Assembly: GCA_947483555.1 (NCBI GenBank)
Contig: CANKMW010000023.1
Location: forward strand, 1 to 64,000
From: Myxococcales bacterium
Lineage (GTDB): Bacteria > Myxococcota_A > Polyangia > Haliangiales > Haliangiaceae
DNA: 64,000 nucleotides
Direction of reading: 5' to 3'
The notes beneath the pieces are model-generated. The model was not told where the DNA came from. It did not search any database and saw only the letters and a program-made list of their open reading frames with translations. Shown here one piece after another: positions 7,563 through 15,093 of the stretch. Within the stretch, counting starts at the first letter, position 1. The number at the start of each line of letters is the position of its first letter. Made by a program: the position numbers and the translations under genes.

Positions 7563-8933
7563 TCAGGGCAGCACGACGTCGGCGACCGGGCCGCCGGCGA
7601 GCGTGGTGCAGTCGAACGGCGCGAACGGCCGGGCCGGCTTGAAGAACGGGATGATGTTCGACGCCGACTGATCCTCGAGCTTCATGCTGGCGAAGGTGCC
7701 GCCGCTGTTGCCGCCGACACAGATCCGGTTGATGTTGGTGTTCATCAGCGGATCTGTGGAGTTGAACATCGGCTCGCCGACGGTGTCGTAGAGCACGCTG
7801 TCGACCGGGTTGGTGGCGTAGATGAAGATCAGCAGCACGCCGAACATCAGCGGGTCGGCGACGTCGGGGTGGAGGCCGGAGCCGGTGTGGCTGTTGCCGG
7901 CGACCACGATGTTCTCGCTGCGGAAGTTGGTGATGGTCCCGGCGGTGGCGCCGACGCCGAGCCCGAGATCGTTCCAGGCCCCCGACAGGGTCGCGGTCTG
8001 CAGCTCCCACAGCGCCTCGTCGCTCTCGATCACCAGGCCGCTGATCAGCGCGATGTCGCCGGTGTTGTTGTTCTCGTAGGTGTTGCCGGTGATCTCGACT
8101 CGCCGCGAGGCCATGGCGAACGTGCCGGTGCCCGACGGGATGCTCTGCACGGTGCCGCCGGGCGCGAAGTTGAGGTGGTTGTTGTTGCGGATGATGTTGT
8201 CGCGCAGCCGCACGTCGCGGCCGACGATCGGGTTGCCGGGCAGGTCGAACACGACGATGCCGGCGGTGTTGTCGTCGGCGGTGTTGCCGTAGACATCGGC
8301 GTACTGGGTGTTCTCGATCTCGAGGCCGGCGACGTTGCCGGTCACGACGTTGTTGCGCACGATCACGTGCTGGCACTGGCCGACGTAGAGGCCGGCGTCG
8401 GACGCGTTCTCGGCCCGGCTGTCCTCGACCAGCACGTGCTGCGACTTCACCGGGTAGATCCCGTAGGCGCCGTTGGTGGGGTCGGTGGGCGTGGTCCAGC
8501 TGGTGCGGATGCGGCGGAAGACGACGCCATCGCTGGCCTCGACGCGGATGCCGTCCTTGGGGGCGTCGAGCACCGTCAGGTCCTGGACCAGGAAGTCGTC
8601 GCCCTGGACGTCGACGCCGTTGACCTGCGCGGTGGCGGGGCCGTAGTCGAGGGTGGTGTCGTCGATGCCCTGACCGATGAGGTGGGTGCCCGCGGTGCGG
8701 ATCGTCAGCGAGTTCGTCATCGCGAACCGACCGGAGCCCAGGATGATCGTCGTGTTGGGCTCGATCGTGTTGACGGTGGTCTGCAGCGTCTCGACGTCGC
8801 CGCCGCTGACCTGCACGCACGTGGTGGCGACGTCGGCGCACGAGTTGTTGGCGAAGTTGTCCTCACCGCACGCGGCGAGGGCAGCCAGGAGCAAGGTCGG
8901 GGACACAGCAGTGACGAAACCAAGCTTCTTCAT
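7563..8933 (-). CDS. Parallel beta-helix lipoprotein (TIGR03805-like partner of the dihaem cytochrome)
   Basis: It encodes 456 residues with a lipobox at LAALAAC (Cys22). The body is a right-handed beta-helix, with repeated strands such as VLVEDSRAENASDAGLYVG, VIVRNNVVTGNVAGLEIEN and VEITGNTYENNNTGDIAL, as in carbohydrate-active or surface beta-helix proteins. A good Shine-Dalgarno (GGAGG, 9 nt before ATG) precedes it. It forms a two-gene operon with the dihaem cytochrome and is divergent from the TetR gene. The shared control region holds an inverted repeat. Confidence 0.85.
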   Translation of the reverse strand: MKKLGFVTAVSPTLLLAALAACGEDNFANNSCADVATTCVQVSGGDVETLQTTVNTIEPNTTIILGSGRFAMTNSLTIRTAGTHLIGQGIDDTTLDYGPATAQVNGVDVQGDDFLVQDLTVLDAPKDGIRVEASDGVVFRRIRTSWTTPTDPTNGAYGIYPVKSQHVLVEDSRAENASDAGLYVGQCQHVIVRNNVVTGNVAGLEIENTQYADVYGNTADDNTAGIVVFDLPGNPIVGRDVRLRDNIIRNNNHLNFAPGGTVQSIPSGTGTFAMASRRVEITGNTYENNNTGDIALISGLVIESDEALWELQTATLSGAWNDLGLGVGATAGTITNFRSENIVVAGNSHTGSGLHPDVADPLMFGVLLIFIYATNPVDSVLYDTVGEPMFNSTDPLMNTNINRICVGGNSGGTFASMKLEDQSASNIIPFFKPARPFAPFDCTTLAGGPVADVVLP

Positions 8934-8975
8934 CGATCGGATCCTCCGGGGCGGCGCCCCCGCTCGCTTGATAAT

Positions 8976-8997
8976 ATACGCGCGGTATGTAACATAC
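8976..8997. promoter_or_regulatory. TetR-type operator in a divergent promoter region
   Basis: GTATGT-A-ACATAC (8985-8997) is a perfect inverted repeat. An additional ATAC half-site at 8976 gives alternating ATAC/GTAT/ATAC elements every 9 bp. It overlaps TAACAT (8990-8995), a -10 candidate 9 nt before the TetR ATG. It also adjoins TATATT/TATTAT on the minus strand (about 8971-8977), a -10 candidate for the beta-helix/cytochrome operon. Repression of both directions by the adjacent TetR protein is the natural inference. Confidence 0.6.
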
Positions 8998-9004
8998 TCA
9001 TGGA

Positions 9005-9634
9005 ATGTCAGTCACGCGTCGCCAGCTTCATGTTGAAGATACGCGACGTTCCCTTCTTGACTCATCGCGTCATGAGTTTGCGACCAGGGGGTATTCGGGC
9101 TCATCTCTCGATGATATCGCGAGTCGCGCCGGCCTGACCAAGGGTGCCCTCTATCACCACTTCGAGAACAAGGCGGCGCTGCTCGAGGCAGTATACGTCG
9201 AGCTGGAGGAGGAACTGGCGGCGAAGGTGATGGCGGCGATCGCGGCCAGCGGCGGCGACGCCCGGGGGCGCCTGGCGGCAGCGGTCGATGCTTTCTTCAC
9301 CGCGTCGTCGGAGCCGAGCTACGTCCGTATCGTCTTGCGCGATGCGCCGCTGGTGCTCGATCGGCTGCAGGGGCGGCAGCTCGATCACGCCATCGGTCTC
9401 GGCCTGGTGATCGATCTGATCGCCGGCCTGCGCGCCGAAGGACTGGTGAGCGCGTTGCCGATCACGATGACCGCGCGGATCTTCCTCGCCGCCGTCAGCG
9501 AGGTCGCGATGAGCATGGCCCACGCCGATGACGCCCAGGCCGTGCGGCGCGACGGCCTGGCGGTGATCGCGGCGCTGATCGAAGGCCTGCGCCTGGCGGC
9601 CGCTGTCGATCCTGCCGCCGCCGATCCAGGGTAA
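9005..9634 (+). CDS. TetR/AcrR-family transcriptional regulator
   Basis: It encodes 209 residues. The N-terminal helix-turn-helix is canonical: ARGYSGSSLDDIASRAGLTK then GALYHHFENKAALLEAV (about residues 25-60). A variable all-helical ligand domain follows. Its ATG is 8 bp after an inverted repeat that likely is its own operator, and it is divergent from the beta-helix/dihaem-cytochrome operon, the most probable target. Its TAA is part of a TAATCT element that can serve as the -10 box of the next gene. Confidence 0.9.
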   Translation: MSVTRRQLHVEDTRRSLLDSSRHEFATRGYSGSSLDDIASRAGLTKGALYHHFENKAALLEAVYVELEEELAAKVMAAIAASGGDARGRLAAAVDAFFTASSEPSYVRIVLRDAPLVLDRLQGRQLDHAIGLGLVIDLIAGLRAEGLVSALPITMTARIFLAAVSEVAMSMAHADDAQAVRRDGLAVIAALIEGLRLAAAVDPAAADPG

Positions 9635-9643
9635 TCTGCGCCG

Positions 9644-10102
9644 ATGTCGATGCTCGCTGCGGGCGATGTCGCGCCGGGGTTCGAGGTCGAAGCCCACGAT
9701 GGAACCCAGGTCCGGCTCGCGGACTTCAGCGGCAGGTACGTGCTGCTGTGGTTCTATCCCGAGGCCGATACCCCGGGTTGAACGATCCAAGGCAACGGAT
9801 TCCGTGACCGAATCCGAGAGCTGGAAGCCAGCAACGTCGTCGTGCTCGGCGCCAGCTTCGACGACGTCGAGAAGAACCGAGCGTTCGCCGACAAGTTCGG
9901 GTACCCGTTCCGGTTGCTGTGCGACCGCACGCAGGCGGTCGGCACCGCTTACGGCGTGCTCGACGCCGACGATCCCGGCTATCCGCGGCGGGTGTCGTTC
10001 CTGATCGGGCCGGATGGCCGGATCGTGACGATCTACGACCCGGTCGAGCCAGCCACGCACGCGGCGCAGGTGCTCGCCGAGGTGGCGGCGCCCGGGCGGT
10101 GA
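9644..10102 (+). CDS. Selenocysteine-containing peroxiredoxin (BCP/PrxQ type), TGA46 = Sec
   Basis: One frame from ATG 9644 to TGA 10102 encodes 152 residues if the in-frame TGA at 9779-9781 is read as Sec. The flanking sequence is YPEADTPG-U-TIQGNGFRDR. The BCP/PrxQ family has TPGCT..xxxFRD here, so the TGA falls exactly on the peroxidatic cysteine. Coding character and homology continue uninterrupted downstream (VVVLGASFDDVEKN, RRVSFLIGPDGRIV), so this is not a decayed gene. A hairpin at 9796-9816 fits the bacterial SECIS model. The usual BCP resolving Cys five residues on is Asn51, and the only Cys is Cys93 (LLCDRTQAVG). A TAATCT element 6 nt before ATG suggests a leaderless transcript. 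Predicted role: reduction of hydroperoxides with high reactivity. Sec insertion needs selA/selB/selC elsewhere in the genome. Confidence 0.85.
9796..9816 (+). other. Bacterial SECIS-like hairpin
   Basis: CGGATTC (9796-9802) pairs perfectly with GAATCCG (9810-9816), leaving a 7-nt apical loop CGUGACC. The loop has G at its second position, and 21 nt separate the UGA from the loop. Known bacterial SECIS elements lie within the coding region just after UGA, with the loop about 16-37 nt away and a G among the first two loop positions. All of these conditions are met. It would recruit SelB. Confidence 0.8.
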
Positions 10103-10127
10103 GCGCGGACGGTACGGACGACCGCGC

Positions 10128-10790
10128 TCAGAAGCGGCCGGCGTACATGACCGTCGCGGTCGCCACGCCGGTGTCGGGCTCGACCCACACCGCGACCTCG
10201 GTCTGCGCCAGCGCGGTGCGGTAGCGCGTCGCGCGCTGCGCCGCGACGACGTCGAAGCCGAGGGTCGCCGCGGCCTCGAGCGCGAGCGCCAGGCCGGCGC
10301 CACGGAGGCGCGGACGATCGGTGCGCCAGCCGACGGCGGCCGCCGACAGCCCGCCGGCGATCAGCACGACCTCGGCGATCTTCAGGGCCGTCAAGGTCGT
10401 GGACACGCCGGTCATGCGCGGGCGCTCGCGGGCCACGAACGCCGACGGCTCCGACGCGATCTGCGTGGTGAACGTGTCGATGCGCCGACTCGAGGCGATG
10501 CCGACGTAGGCTCCGGCCACCAGGTGGACGAGGCCGATGCCGAGCAGCGGATACGACGCGCCGCGGGCGGTCGGCGCGCCGTGCCGGTACAGGAATCCGC
10601 CGGCGAGCAAGCCGGCGACGCCCATGCCGATCAACGCGTAGCCGCCGTGGATCTCGCCCTCGAAGTACGCCGCCATGGCGGCCTGGGCGCGCGGTTGATC
10701 GACCGCCGGCGCTGCTGCGGCCGGTTCGTCGGCGCGGGCGAGCGCGGGCGCGGCGAGCAGGATCAGGAGCGCGGGCAGCAGGAGTCGCAT
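10128..10790 (-). CDS. Integral membrane protein, unknown function
   Basis: It encodes 220 residues. The ATG at 10790 gives a signal peptide (LLLPALLILLAAPALARA). Several hydrophobic segments follow: YALIGMGVAGLLAGGFLY, YPLLGIGLVHLVAGAYVGIA, ALKIAEVVLIAGGLSAAAVG and GAGLALALEAAATLGFDVVA. The C-terminus is a short beta-rich tail. No family is recognised. TAGCGT lies 7 nt upstream of this ATG on the minus strand, supporting the start. It is convergent with the Sec-peroxiredoxin and divergent from the amidohydrolase. Confidence 0.65.
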   Translation of the reverse strand: MRLLLPALLILLAAPALARADEPAAAAPAVDQPRAQAAMAAYFEGEIHGGYALIGMGVAGLLAGGFLYRHGAPTARGASYPLLGIGLVHLVAGAYVGIASSRRIDTFTTQIASEPSAFVARERPRMTGVSTTLTALKIAEVVLIAGGLSAAAVGWRTDRPRLRGAGLALALEAAATLGFDVVAAQRATRYRTALAQTEVAVWVEPDTGVATATVMYAGRF

Positions 10791-10843
10791 GGCCACGACG
10801 CTACACCCGCGACCCGCGCGATCCGCTACCATCGCCGCCGCCG

Positions 10844-11869
10844 ATGACCGCGGTGCTGGCCGAGCACGAGACCTTCCGCTTCGATCGCCTCGAGGATCTG
10901 GCGCGGTTGCCGTGGTTCGACCTCGATCTCGATCGCCTGGTGGTCTCCGACCGCACGGTCGGGCCGATCATCGACATGCACGCCCACTACGCGGTGCCGA
11001 CGCTGTGGCCGCACCACATCGATCTGGAGCGGGGTACCGAGCGCACCGAGTTACTGCTGCCGTGTTGCAGTCGCCACGATCTCGACGTCTACGCCAACCA
11101 CAACTTCGGCGAGGTCGGCATCAAGCGCCTGAAGCGCGAGCTGGTGGTGGGCGGGATCACCGGCCGTGGCAAGCGACGGACGCACACCGCACCCAACCTC
11201 GAGCGCGACTGCCGCGACCTGGGCATCGTCCACAGCGCGATCCTCGCCATCGACATCGGGCTCCCCAGCCACTCGATCGCCGACTCGATCCGCACCGCCA
11301 CGGCGCGCGCGACCACGACCGCGTTCGGCAGCGTCCACCCGCGCCGGCGGCGGCCGAAGGAGAAACTCGAAGAGCAGCTGCACGTCGGTGCGCGCGGGCT
11401 CAAGCTCCATCCCCAGCTCCAGCAGTTCATGCCGGCGGCAGCCGAGGCGATGCCGCTATACGCGCTGGCGGCGAAGGAGCGCATCCCGGTGCTGTGGCAC
11501 TGCGGGCCGGTCGGGATCGAGCTCGAGTCGGCGCGCAAGTTCGTGCAGATCCCGAACTACGAGCCGCCGCTGGCGGCGTATCCGGACACCACCTTCGTCC
11601 TCGGCCACGCCGGCGCGCTGGCGTGCGCGCAGGCGATCGACCTCCAGCGTCGCCATGCCAACACCTACCTCGAGGTGTCGTGCATCAGCCTGTCGCAGAT
11701 GCGCCAGGTGGTCGCCGAGGCCGATCCCGACCGCATCGTCTACGGCACCGATTGGCCTTTCTATCACCACGCGCTCGCGCTCGCGAAGGTGCTGGTCGCC
11801 ACCGAGGGCCGCCCCGAGCTGCGGCGCAAGATCCTCCACGACAATGCGGCGCGGCTGCTCGGCTGGTAG
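10844..11869 (+). CDS. Amidohydrolase-family (amidohydro-rel) metal-dependent hydrolase
   Basis: It encodes 341 residues. IIDMHAHY (about residues 42-49) is the first strand HxH metal site. GARGLKLHPQLQQF carries the Lys/His strand, VLWHCGP and TTFVLGHAGAL supply further His ligands, and YGTDWPFYHH gives the final Asp. This is a TIM-barrel hydrolase or decarboxylase of the amidohydrolase superfamily (amidohydro_2 branch); the substrate cannot be told. TACCAT ends 11 nt before the ATG (candidate leaderless promoter). A palindrome cluster follows immediately after the stop. Confidence 0.85.
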   Translation: MTAVLAEHETFRFDRLEDLARLPWFDLDLDRLVVSDRTVGPIIDMHAHYAVPTLWPHHIDLERGTERTELLLPCCSRHDLDVYANHNFGEVGIKRLKRELVVGGITGRGKRRTHTAPNLERDCRDLGIVHSAILAIDIGLPSHSIADSIRTATARATTTAFGSVHPRRRRPKEKLEEQLHVGARGLKLHPQLQQFMPAAAEAMPLYALAAKERIPVLWHCGPVGIELESARKFVQIPNYEPPLAAYPDTTFVLGHAGALACAQAIDLQRRHANTYLEVSCISLSQMRQVVAEADPDRIVYGTDWPFYHHALALAKVLVATEGRPELRRKILHDNAARLLGW

Positions 11870-11977
11870 CTGGATGGCGCCACTTCCTGGCGCGATCCAG
11901 GTGCTTCGCGCCACTAACTTCTCATGTGTCTATGTTTATTAGATAAATAGTGGCGCGATCCGACGAATTCGCGCCAG
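11870..11977. repeat. Cluster of nested palindromes (TGGCGCGA ... TCGCGCCA)
   Basis: Two elements share the same geometry: TGGCGCGA - 10 nt - TCGCGCCA at 11888-11913 and at 11951-11976. The inner arms also form an 11-bp perfect inverted repeat (11906-11916 with 11948-11958) around a 31-bp AT-rich spacer, which stands out in this genome. In addition 11870-11882 pairs with 11888-11900 (12 of 13), forming a hairpin immediately after the amidohydrolase stop. It could be paired operators flanking the promoter of the downstream small gene, a REP/MITE-like element, or a terminator plus operator. Confidence 0.75.
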
Positions 11978-11985
11978 AATAGGCC

Positions 11986-12327
11986 GTGGCGAGACAGGTC
12001 GATTCCCGGATGGTCGACGAGATCGTCCGTGCCCTCGAGCAGCACGACGACGGGGCCACGGCCGAACAGCCGGACCCGCTGCGCCTCCGAAACCGGGAGC
12101 AGCTCACCGAGGTCGTGAGCACGATCGTGCGCGACGATGCCCCGATCGAGGACGCGCGAATCCGCGCGATCACCGCGCCGATTGTCGCACCCGAGGACCT
12201 CGAGGACTTCATCGCGATGGCGATCAGCGAGCTGAGTGGCCTGCACGAGGGCAACCTCGTTCGCTACCGCCTGCGCCTGAGCGAATTTCGTCGCTGGCGC
12301 GGACGGCTACATTCCGGATCGTCGTGA
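11986..12327 (+). CDS. Small acidic hypothetical protein
   Basis: It encodes 113 residues from a GTG start, 9 bp after the second palindrome. Sequence such as MVDEIVRALEQHDD, REQLTEVVSTIVRDDAP and DLEDFIAMAISELSGL looks mostly helical, ending in a basic tail (RYRLRLSEFRRWRGR). I recognise no family. The AT-rich promoter-like segment between two identical operators directly upstream suggests tight regulation, as for toxin-antitoxin or stress genes, but there is no second small gene beside it. Confidence 0.55.
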   Translation: MARQVDSRMVDEIVRALEQHDDGATAEQPDPLRLRNREQLTEVVSTIVRDDAPIEDARIRAITAPIVAPEDLEDFIAMAISELSGLHEGNLVRYRLRLSEFRRWRGRLHSGSS

Positions 12328-12346
12328 CCCGGCCGACAGCGGCCCG

Positions 12347-13759
12347 TTAGCGTTGCGGTCGGCGCGGCGCGCGGGTCTGGAACACCTTCGACGGCCGCGG
12401 GTAGCCCGGCGGGCGGGCGCGGATGGTGGCGAAACCCGGAAAGCCGCCCCACAGCACCGCCGAGCGCAGGTAGTCGAGCAGCGGGATCCGGTGCGGCTCG
12501 ATGGTGACGTTGATCGCCCGGTTGCCGCAGCGCAGGCTGGTGCGACCGCCCGAGTAGTTGGCCTTGGCGACCGCATCGCCGGCAACGGCCAGCTCGTAGG
12601 GCAAGACGGCGTCGGTGACGTCGTAGTCGCCGTCGTCGGCCTCTTCGACCGCGGTCTCGAGCGAACAGATCACGATCGGATCGGCGTGCCAGACCGGCTC
12701 GTCGGCGTCGGTGCGGAGCCAGGTCGGTCGCGCCCACGCCGGGTGGTTGCCACGCAGGTCGACGGAACCGACGATGGCCCAGAACCGGGCCAGGGCGACC
12801 GGCACCGGGCCGATCTGGCGTTCGAGGGCCTCGAGCCGCGCCGCGTGATCATCGGCCGGCGTGCCGAGCGGCTCGCCGACGAAGACGAAGTTCGCGGCCC
12901 GCAGCTCGCCCACGATGAGGTCGAGCTCGGAGCGGATCTCGACCAGCGACTCGTCGAGCGCAGCGATGGCGGCGCCCGATGCTCCCTTGGCGCTCGGCTT
13001 GCGCTTGGCGGTCGTCGCCGGTAGCGCCGCCTTGGCAGTGCGAGCCTCGGCCTGGAGCCGTTTCTTGAGCGGCTGCCAGGTCTCGCGTGGCACGCGGTTC
13101 AGGACCCGCTCGGCCGCGACGGCGGTCGGCGGGTCGAGGCTGGCGGCCACGATCCACTCCAGCCACTGCGGCTCGCTGACCCGAGCGACGGCGGCGGGAT
13201 CGATCTCACCGCTGACCGGGTCGCGCGTGCTGATGGTGTTGTCGAGCGCCGCGAGCAGCGCGAGCCGGCGGCCGACGTCGCCGCCGGTCAACGCCGCGTG
13301 ATCGTCGCCGCGATGGAGGGCCGCCTTGAGGCGGATCATGTTGACGATCGGATCGAGATCTCCCGGGTCAGCGCCGGGCGGACCGGCGAGCGCATCGAGC
13401 CCGCGGCGCCCGAAGCCGAACAGTCCGTGGCCGACGTAGATCCGGACCTCACGCTGCGGATGGCGGCGATGCAGCCCGACCAGCAACTCGAACCCGGGCT
13501 CGAACCCGATCTCGCCGAGGTGCTGACCGGCGGCCTCGACGACAAACCGCAGCGACGGCTCCATCGCGGTGGTCAGCGCCGAACGCTCCAGCAGCGCCAG
13601 CAAGCGAGCCGGGAAGCCAGCGCGTGCGCACAGCGCGGCGAGCACGCCGCGGACGGTGGAGCTCGCGGCGCGTTGCTGGCGCACCACCGCGGCGGCGAAG
13701 TCTGCGAGCGAGACGTCCGCGGTAGCGGCCACGAGTTCGAGAGTGACGGGCTCGGTCAC
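12347..13759 (-). CDS. Hypothetical protein with a C-terminal SMI1/KNR4-like region
   Basis: It encodes 470 residues from the GTG at 13759. TAGGAT ends 9 nt upstream of that codon; an alternative GTG at 13768 adds three residues. The N-terminal half is helical and repeat-like (LCARAGFPARLLALLERSAL, RRLALLAALDNTI). The middle has a Lys/Ala-rich linker. The C-terminal ~180 residues (GPVPVALARFWAIVGSVDLR, KANYSGG, LLDYLRSAVLWGGFPGF) resemble a group of planctomycete and myxobacterial hypotheticals with SMI1/KNR4-type features. No enzyme motif is visible. A role in protein interaction or immunity-type binding is possible but unproven. Confidence 0.6.
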   Translation of the reverse strand: MTEPVTLELVAATADVSLADFAAAVVRQQRAASSTVRGVLAALCARAGFPARLLALLERSALTTAMEPSLRFVVEAAGQHLGEIGFEPGFELLVGLHRRHPQREVRIYVGHGLFGFGRRGLDALAGPPGADPGDLDPIVNMIRLKAALHRGDDHAALTGGDVGRRLALLAALDNTISTRDPVSGEIDPAAVARVSEPQWLEWIVAASLDPPTAVAAERVLNRVPRETWQPLKKRLQAEARTAKAALPATTAKRKPSAKGASGAAIAALDESLVEIRSELDLIVGELRAANFVFVGEPLGTPADDHAARLEALERQIGPVPVALARFWAIVGSVDLRGNHPAWARPTWLRTDADEPVWHADPIVICSLETAVEEADDGDYDVTDAVLPYELAVAGDAVAKANYSGGRTSLRCGNRAINVTIEPHRIPLLDYLRSAVLWGGFPGFATIRARPPGYPRPSKVFQTRAPRRPQR

Positions 13760-13844
13760 GGTCGCCACATCCTACAACGGACGGGCCGGCGATCCGCGCC
13801 GCGCGCCAGTGGACGCCCGGCCCGCCTTGGGCGAGGGTGTCGGG

Positions 13845-14441
13845 ATGACTTCTCCGCGCTCAGGTCCTGGTGTGGCCGTGCTGGTCGCGCTGATCGCACA
13901 CGGTTGTACGGCGCACGTGGTCGCCCGGGGACGAGCCAGCGGCACCGCCGATGGACACCCGCCGCCGCCGCCACCGACGTCGACCGTGCCGCCACCGCCG
14001 CCGCCGGTCGTGGGGCCGGTCGATCCGGCGCAGATCGCCGGCACGCCGGTGGTGCGGGTCGGCGTGAACTTCGAGGACCTCGGATCGCAGGGCGATCGTG
14101 ACTACAACGACGCCGTCATGTGTTTCGAGGGCCAGTTCAAGGTCGACGGCACGCGGGTGGTGTCGATCGAGGCCCAGCGCGTGATCGCGACCACCTCGAG
14201 CCGCAGCGATTGCCGGCACCGGGTGCGGGTCGAGATCCATCACGCCGACGGGTCGACCGAGGTCCCGGTCACCTTCGAGTCGCGCTCCGGGCAGCAGGTG
14301 CCGATGGAGTTCCGGATCGGCTCGCGGCTGGAGGTGTTCATGCAGACCTACCAGGGCGGCTGCGCGAAGGACGAGATCACGATGCATCAGCCCGACGACT
14401 GCCGCGTGCTGCTCGACCGCTGCAACACGAGTGGAGACTGA
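13845..14441 (+). CDS. Proline-rich lipoprotein with a DUF4114-like motif
   Basis: It encodes 198 residues. The signal sequence ends LVALIAHGC, a lipobox. A Pro-rich linker follows (PPPPPPTSTVPPPPPP). The mature domain opens with NFEDLGSQGDRDYNDAVMCF, similar to the FEDxxxxGDxDYND signature of DUF4114-type calcium-binding beta domains. The rest is beta-rich (VVSIEAQRVIAT, VRVEIHHADGS). Four Cys in the C-terminal half may form disulfides. It is separated from the methyltransferase gene by 4 bp, so they are probably co-transcribed. Confidence 0.65.
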   Translation: MTSPRSGPGVAVLVALIAHGCTAHVVARGRASGTADGHPPPPPPTSTVPPPPPPVVGPVDPAQIAGTPVVRVGVNFEDLGSQGDRDYNDAVMCFEGQFKVDGTRVVSIEAQRVIATTSSRSDCRHRVRVEIHHADGSTEVPVTFESRSGQQVPMEFRIGSRLEVFMQTYQGGCAKDEITMHQPDDCRVLLDRCNTSGD

Positions 14442-14445
14442 CCCG

Positions 14446-15078
14446 ATGGATGCCTCGTTCTGGAGGGATCGCTGGGCCGAAGGCCGGATCGGGTTTCACG
14501 AGGGCCGGCCCAACGCGTACCTCGAACGCCACGCCGACCGCCTCGGGTCCGCGCGACGGGTGCTGGTGCCGCTGTGCGGCAAGGCCGTCGACCTGTCGTA
14601 CCTGGCCGGTCGCGGGCACCAGGTGACCGGCGTCGAGCTGGTCGAGGACGCGGCGCGCGCCTTCTTCACCGAACAGGGCGTCGCTCCATCGGTCCGCTCG
14701 CGCGACGGGTTCGTCGAGTACGCGGCCGGGTCGATCACGATCCTCGTCGGTGACATGTTCGCGACCAGCCGCGCGTTGCTGGGGCCGGTCGACGCGGTCT
14801 ACGATCGCGCGGCGCTGATCGCGTTGCCGGCCCCGCTGCGGGTCCGCTACGTCACCCACCTGCGTTCGCTGCTGTCTGGCGACACCGTGGCGTTGGTCAT
14901 CACGCTCGAGTACGACCAGGTGCGCATGGAGGGCCCGCCGTTCGCGGTGCTCGAGCCGGAGCTGCGCGCGCTCTACGACGGCGCCCGGGTCGAGGTGCTC
15001 GACGAAGGCACCACCACCAGCCCGCGGATCCCGGCCGATGTCGCCCTCACCGAGCGCTGCTACCTCGTCTCGTGTTAG
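14446..15078 (+). CDS. tpm: Thiopurine S-methyltransferase family SAM-dependent methyltransferase
   Basis: It encodes 210 residues. FWRDRWAEGRIGFHEGRPN is the N-terminal signature of bacterial TPMT proteins, VLVPLCGKAVDLSYLAGRGH is the SAM-binding motif I, and VTGVELVEDAARAFF follows. The product methylates thiols or, in several bacteria, selenium or tellurium oxyanion derivatives. That is of note with a probable selenoprotein 5 kb away, but no link is shown. The start at 14446 rather than the GTG at 14431 matches the family N-terminus. The encapsulin gene follows 15 bp later. Confidence 0.88.
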   Translation: MDASFWRDRWAEGRIGFHEGRPNAYLERHADRLGSARRVLVPLCGKAVDLSYLAGRGHQVTGVELVEDAARAFFTEQGVAPSVRSRDGFVEYAAGSITILVGDMFATSRALLGPVDAVYDRAALIALPAPLRVRYVTHLRSLLSGDTVALVITLEYDQVRMEGPPFAVLEPELRALYDGARVEVLDEGTTTSPRIPADVALTERCYLVSC

Positions 15079-15093
15079 ATCCGGAGGCGAACC

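Noticed and set aside
9779..9781. Reading the TGA in the peroxiredoxin as a nonsense mutation
   Set aside because: It falls precisely on the peroxidatic residue, both sides remain well conserved, and a SECIS-like hairpin follows at the right distance. A random nonsense mutation would not be expected to meet all three conditions.
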